Positions 28,231-64,000 of a DNA stretch of 64,000 bases are shown in pieces. Under the pieces are notes generated by a model that did not search any database, was not told the origin of the DNA, and saw only the letters and a list, made by a program, of their open reading frames with translations. A program made the position numbers and the translations under genes. Position 1 is the stretch's first letter. Each line of letters begins with the position of its first letter. Source of the stretch: Amorphochlora amoebiformis (taxonomy: Eukaryota > Cercozoa > Chlorarachniophyceae); the NCBI GenBank assembly GCA_054601695.1, contig BAAHQB010000325.1, positions 62,001 through 126,000 of the forward strand, read 5' to 3'.

Positions 28231-28601
28231 GTGACATGTATGTGTATATACACATATTCATACGATGTCATACTGATATGTGTAAATGTACGCTTACATA
28301 TACGCATATTTACACAATAAATAATATATTTATTTAACAATAATAAATAAGACCAATAATAACAAAAAACAATACTAATAACAACACAATGTATTATAAA
28401 CATATGGAGACAGACAGACACACACAGAGAGAAATAGAGATTAAGCACGCGAGCATATGAAAAGAGAGAGAGAAATATGATGATGTACATGAGAATTCTA
28501 TCGTCTAGATGGTGGCCTTTGTAGCTAGGAGTGGTAAGTTGAGCCGATCTCAAGAGGCAAGGGTTCCGGCGACCTTTGGCGGCCGCGAGGGTGTGTTTCA
28601 T
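26973..28601 (-). CDS. Small single-helix membrane protein, probably mitochondrial (75 residues)
   Basis: Two exons, 28601-28489 and 27087-26973, joined in phase 2 (CTCAT|GTACAT ... CACTAG|A). The first exon encodes a basic, acid-poor leader ([20 protein letters not shown]), typical of a mitochondrial targeting peptide. The second encodes one helix, [20 protein letters not shown], then [16 protein letters not shown] and a stop. Length and layout resemble small respiratory-chain or ATP-synthase subunits, but I do not recognise the family. Both exons are GC-rich islands in AT-rich DNA. The 1.4-kb intron contains (TA)n, a 130-bp tandem duplication and a tRNA-like sequence. The GTG before the ATG is not used here as start. 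Confidence 0.55.
27240..27450. repeat. (TA)n tracts with ACACATTGCATATA spacers
   Basis: Two near-identical TA tracts separated by a repeated spacer containing ACACATTGCATATA. Confidence 0.85.
27588..27848. repeat. 130-bp tandem duplication
   Basis: Two copies (27588-27717 and 27718-27848) of a unit running from ACTAGTAGGCCAAAGAGGG to TCATTCGTCAT, differing by a few bases. Each contains the palindrome GAACCCATGGGTTC. Part of each copy is an open frame ([14 protein letters not shown]), but I see no support for coding. Confidence 0.88.
27849..27896 (-). mobile_element. tRNA-derived SINE head-like sequence
   Basis: On the minus strand TTAGCGCAGTGGC matches RNA polymerase III box A, and about 20 nt further AGTTCGATTC matches box B. 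The spacing is shorter than in a real tRNA, so this looks like the head of a tRNA-derived SINE rather than a tRNA gene. Confidence 0.5.
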
Positions 28602-28723
28602 CACCGCAGCACGACGCGAGTGACCCGAATAGCCGGGAAAAAAAAGACGGGCCTATATATATATATATGTATATACTATGTATATGTGTATATATTATAT
28701 GTATGTATATGTATATATGTATA

Positions 28724-28774
<51 letters not shown>

Positions 28775-28867
28775 TACAGTATATATTTTCACATAAATAT
28801 AATACATGTATAGTAAACGCAACGTGATATAGACGACTACAGATAGCATAGCCGTTTACTAGCATAA

Positions 28868-29208
28868 CCATTGAACCATTCCGAGATCGCTGGAGATCCA
28901 CTGGAGACCGATGGAGATCCAAGTCTCGTGAAGACCCCGGTAGTACCGGATAGTATTTTGTATCACCCGGTAATTCTTGGGTACCGTGGTGAAGAATTCT
29001 CGAAGGTTCTCAACCAGTTTTCTAGAGAGTTCCCCGAATTCCCACGAATGTGGAGTAGGTTATGAGATGATGATCCAACTGCAATAACGAAACAGGACTG
29101 TACCAAATCATGGACTAATACTATATCATATGCCTGCGCGCTAGCATATATATATGTATAGGACCAAATCATGGACTAATACTATATCATATGCCTACGC
29201 GCTAGCAA

Positions 29209-29251
<43 letters not shown>

Positions 29252-29304
29252 CCTGTACCAAATCATGGACTAGTACTATATCATATGCCTACACGCCAGG
29301 AACA

Positions 29305-29310
<6 letters not shown>
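28868..29310 (-). mobile_element. Putative SINE copy: body plus three tandem tRNA-like heads
   Basis: The body carries GAGATCGCTGGAGATC and CCCGGTAGTACC. After it come three copies (near 29102, 29162 and 29257) of a ~45-bp unit, AAATCATGGACTAATACTAT to GCCTACGCGCTAGC, whose minus strand has a box A-like GCTAGCGCGTAGGC. TA tracts separate the copies. The same body-head order is seen at 34305-34560. Confidence 0.5.
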
Positions 29311-29319
<9 letters not shown>

Positions 29320-29357
<38 letters not shown>

Positions 29358-29412
29358 GTATAATATATGCATATATTATACGTATATATATATATATTAT
29401 ATAATTATACGT

Positions 29413-29462
<50 letters not shown>

Positions 29463-29478
29463 ATATAAATATACGTAT

Positions 29479-29558
<80 letters not shown>

Positions 29559-29589
29559 TATACTTATACGCACGCACACACACACACAA

Positions 29590-29648
<59 letters not shown>

Positions 29649-29682
29649 AATTGTTAGCGTGTAGGCATATGGTATGGGAGAC

Positions 29683-29730
<48 letters not shown>

Positions 29731-29819
29731 ATACAAGGTGTTTCCATGGACCGTTTATACTTATGCATGCATAACGTATGTATGAAATACATACCCATAT
29801 GTATGTGTATATATATATA

Positions 29820-29862
<43 letters not shown>

Positions 29863-30012
29863 GTCTGTATGTATATTTGAGGGTTTATAGTATAAGTTTG
29901 ACCTATTGCAGAGGCACTATTGTTCAGCTCGCGAGAATCCATTAGCTTTTTCTCCTCTACATACACACACACACACATATGTATATATATATATATAATA
30001 TATATATATATG

Positions 30013-30048
<36 letters not shown>

Positions 30049-30118
30049 TATATGTTTGTAAGACATACGTTAATTTATACATATGTACATATATGCACAT
30101 GTTTTTCGTTTATACTTG

Positions 30119-30156
<38 letters not shown>

Positions 30157-30228
30157 ATATACCCATAGGTACTGAAGAATTATTTAGCTTCCTGCGCATC
30201 TGTCGGTACCCCCGAGTGCCAGTCAAAT

Positions 30229-30274
<46 letters not shown>

Positions 30275-30315
30275 GTATAATATATATATATATATATATA
30301 ACATATGTATACATG
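29320..30315. repeat. (TA)n and (CA)n microsatellite region
   Basis: TA tracts alternate with CA runs (29485-29505, 29572-29615, 29963-29978) over nearly 1 kb. No gene seen. Confidence 0.9.
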
Positions 30316-30319
30316 TATA

Positions 30320-30535
30320 GATAGCTACCTTAAGATTTTGCATTGTCGTACGTATGCATGTACTACCTTTAGATTTTGATAGGAATACATGTATAGATTT
30401 GATTACTACCTTAGATTTTGCATTGTCATATAGGAATACATGTATAGATTCGATTACTTCCTTTAGATTTTGCATTATCATATGTATAAATGTTTAGATT
30501 CGATTACTACCTCTAGATTTTGCATTGTCAGCATC
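30320..30535. repeat. Tandem repeat with TTTAGATTTTGCATTGTC units
   Basis: About four to five units of 50-60 bp containing ACCTTTAGATTTTGCAT and ACATGTATAGATTYGATTAC. Confidence 0.82.
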
Positions 30536-30630
30536 CCGAGTCGTAGGAGTTAGGGACAACCGCTGTTACGTATATTATATATGTGTACACATACACACAC
30601 ACACACACACATATATACACATATACATAT

Positions 30631-30731
<101 letters not shown>

Positions 30732-30762
30732 AATATGGGTCAAGTACAACCATATAAATCCT

Positions 30763-30887
30763 AGAGATAGCTGGAGATTCCAGAGATTGACATGTCTGGT
30801 ACTTCCCTAATTACCCGGTACTGTCCGGTAGTAACAAAGCTTCAGACTACTAGGTACTATACGGTAGTAACAGTGCTTCAGACTAGT
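30763..30887. mobile_element. Partial copy of the dispersed SINE-like body
   Basis: GAGATAGCTGGAGATT and ACCCGGTACTGTCCGGTAGT recur here as in the copies at 28868 and 34305. Two internal ~35-bp units end in GCTTCAGACTA. No tRNA-like head. Confidence 0.45.
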
Positions 30888-31104
30888 AGGTGACAAGTTG
30901 TGACGTCACGCCATTTCGAGGTTACAAGTTGGGACGCCACGCCATATCGAGGTATGAAACCGAAGTGTGTAGGAAATTAGTGGCTCTAGCTTATAATATG
31001 ACAAGTTGTGACGTCACACCATTTCGAGGTTACAAGTTGTGACGTCACGCCATATCGAGGTATGAAACCGAAGTGTGTAGGAAATTAGTGGCTTTCGCTT
31101 ATTA
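30888..31104. repeat. 110-bp tandem duplication with CRE-like palindromes
   Basis: Two copies (30888-30998 and 30999-31104), each built from two ~35-bp sub-units ACAAGTTGTGACGTCACGCC. Three of the four sub-units keep the full TGACGTCA palindrome (a CREB/ATF-type site in other eukaryotes). The rest of the unit runs GAAACCGAAGTGTGTAGGAA. Confidence 0.87.
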
Positions 31105-31137
31105 TAAGTGAAGTTACAAAGGCATACGAAAGTGTTA

Positions 31138-31215
31138 CTATGCACTCTACAGCCTATGCATATGATGTCTATGTACTCTACAGCCTATGCATGTGATGTT
31201 AATATACACTCCACA
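31138..31215. repeat. ~35-bp repeat
   Basis: ACTCTACAGCCTATGCATRT occurs twice, followed by a third, diverged unit. Confidence 0.75.
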
Positions 31216-31507
31216 GACTACATGTACCGCTGGAACAACAATATAATGCATAAATACAGAAGTATGTATGTAATGTATATATATATATATATGTGTGTAT
31301 ATATATATATATATGTATATATATATGTATTTTGTATACAAACATATATTCATACATGTGTGTGTGTATGTATATATGTATATGTAATATATATTATGTA
31401 AAGATGTATACATACATAAACACATAAACATGGAAAAGTGACCTCAGTGATCTCGCTATGTGTTCCCGATCCCATCTTTGAATCACCGCCTTGGCTCGGA
31501 TTCTTCA

Positions 31508-31625
31508 CACAGGTTACGAAATACACAAACAGAGTTACGAAATGCGCAGAGATTACGAAATACACAACACAGGTTACGAAATACACAGAGGTTACGTAAT
31601 GCACAGACAGAGGTTACGAATACGC
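31508..31625. repeat. Minisatellite, unit AGGTTACGAAATACACA
   Basis: About seven imperfect 16-22 bp units immediately before the polypurine tract. Confidence 0.85.
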
Positions 31626-31921
31626 AAGCAGAAAAAGAGAACCGGAGCAAGAGAGAGAAGAGGGGGGAGAAGGAGAAAGAGAGGAGGAGAAAGAGAAAGA
31701 GAAAGAGAGAGAAAAAGAAAGAGAAAGAAAGAGAGGGAGAAAAAGAAAGAGAAAGAGAGAGAGAGGGAAAAAAAAGAGAAAGAGAAGAGAAGAGAAAGAG
31801 AGAGAAAAAGAAAGAGAAGAGAGAGAAAAAGAAAGAGAAAGAGAGAGAAAAAGAAGGAGAGAGAGAAGAGGGAGGAGAAAATGGAGAGAGAAGAGAGTGA
31901 GTTGAGAGAAAGAGAGGGATA
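31626..31921. repeat. Polypurine (GA-rich) tract
   Basis: About 300 bp of almost pure A/G on the plus strand. Such tracts can form intramolecular triplex (H-DNA). The Lys/Glu/Arg reading frames across it are compositional artefacts. Confidence 0.9.
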
Positions 31922-32392
31922 AGTGAGAGGAAATATTGAAACAAGATGTAACATGGATAGAGAGGAAATCAGTATGAAAACAAGACGTAACATAGATAGT
32001 TTAGTTCAATTTCCTAATATGAAGTGTCTAATGGATTAACGGGAAAAGAATCTTTCGCACACTCTCTCTCTCTCTCTCTCTCTTTCTCTTCGCCTTAATT
32101 ACACTGTTACTCTCTCATTCGCTCTTTATTTATTAGATCCAAAAGTAGAAAATTACGTAATATTGCATGAACTACTCTCTATTAAAAAGATCTGACTACT
32201 CTCATTTCTTAGATCTAAAAAAGCAGAAAATTAGGTAAATTTGCATTAACCTCAGACTTGCGGCGTAGGAGTATATTTTGTTCTCTGAATGGGTTAACGC
32301 TTTTCTTTCAGACTTGTACAGTTAAAAGAGTTAAATTTGTGTTGATTACGGATATTGCAAGAATCTCTCCAGAACCGTGACACATCACAGTG
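31922..32392. other. 3' flank of the coiled-coil gene
   Basis: No gene seen. A short CT run lies at 32060-32092. The region should include the 3' UTR and cleavage site of the minus-strand gene ending at 32393. Confidence 0.5.

Positions 32393-32398
<6 letters not shown>
32375..32398. other. Perfect hairpin containing the stop codon of the coiled-coil gene
   Basis: CCGTGACAC and GTGTCACGG form a 9-bp stem with a 6-nt loop. On the minus strand the TGA stop lies in the first arm. In the mRNA the stop would sit inside a stem-loop. Confidence 0.7.
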
Positions 32399-63429
<31,031 letters not shown>

Positions 63430-63545
63430 CTATATATATATATATACATATATATACATATACATACATATATATAGGTATATATTATATTAGCTTTCTC
63501 CACTGAAAGGGCACCTGTATATTGTACACGTATGTGATAATACAC

Positions 63546-63607
<62 letters not shown>

Positions 63608-63756
63608 AAATGACGCCTCTAGTGTATCATTAGCTTTCTCCACTGAAAGGGCACCTACATATATATATATATACATACATATATATAGGTATATATTATA
63701 TTAGCTTTCTCCACTGAAAGGGCACCTGTATAGTATATACATGTATGTGATAATAC

Positions 63757-63831
<75 letters not shown>

Positions 63832-63896
63832 TATATTATATTAGCTTTCTCCACTGAAAGGGCACCTGTATAGTATACATGTATGTGATAATACAT

Positions 63897-63956
<60 letters not shown>

Positions 63957-64000
63957 ATGTATGTGTATATAATATATATAGGTATATATTATATTAGCTT

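Noticed and set aside
31483-31993. Lys/Glu/Arg- and Leu/Ser/Phe-rich frames on both strands
   Set aside because: Compositional artefact of the GA polypurine tract.

Overview
This is eukaryotic nuclear DNA. Fairly GC-balanced exons sit in an extremely (TA)n-rich background. Splice sites are GT-AG, with a few GC-AG, and many exons are only 20-100 nt long. TTAGGG-type repeats lie inside introns. Gene content suggests a unicellular, possibly algal, protist: a membrane-bound multi-domain alpha-carbonic anhydrase, an acyl-CoA synthetase and a degraded LINE with a C-terminal zinc finger. The lineage cannot be fixed from the sequence alone. Because (TA)n reads TAT/ATA in every frame, long poly(Tyr-Ile) reading frames are artefacts. 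The real genes had to be assembled exon by exon from splice signals, phase and family motifs.

Layout. 1-2247 (-): ACSBG-like acyl-CoA synthetase, 8 exons, 3' end off the window. 2524-3731 (+): protein phosphatase inhibitor-2, 5 exons, divergent from the first gene. 5036-6372 (+): seven-helix DUF2306-like membrane protein, 2 exons. 8577-21653 (-): a complete 49-exon gene for a 1285-residue type I membrane protein with four tandem alpha-carbonic anhydrase domains. 22561-23564 (+): decayed LINE reverse transcriptase fragment. 24829-25464 (+): intronless Skp1-like gene. 26973-28601 (-): small two-exon gene for a 75-residue single-helix protein. 25.5-35 kb also holds foldback, tandem and SINE-like repeats. 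32393-64000 (-): a coiled-coil protein gene with at least 56 exons (mean about 52 nt) spread over 31 kb, its 5' end off the window.

The most unusual feature is structural. In the coiled-coil gene, and to a lesser degree in the carbonic anhydrase gene, pieces of exons have been copied in tandem, up to seven extra times, with one breakpoint inside the exon and the other inside a flanking (TA)n tract. Each copy keeps either the 3' or the 5' splice site, rarely both. In every array, one full exon remains that fits the reading frame. This suggests a (TA)n-driven process of exon-fragment amplification. The second notable item is the four-domain carbonic anhydrase. All zinc ligands are kept in all four domains, the usual proton-shuttle histidine is Lys in all four, and intron positions differ between domains.
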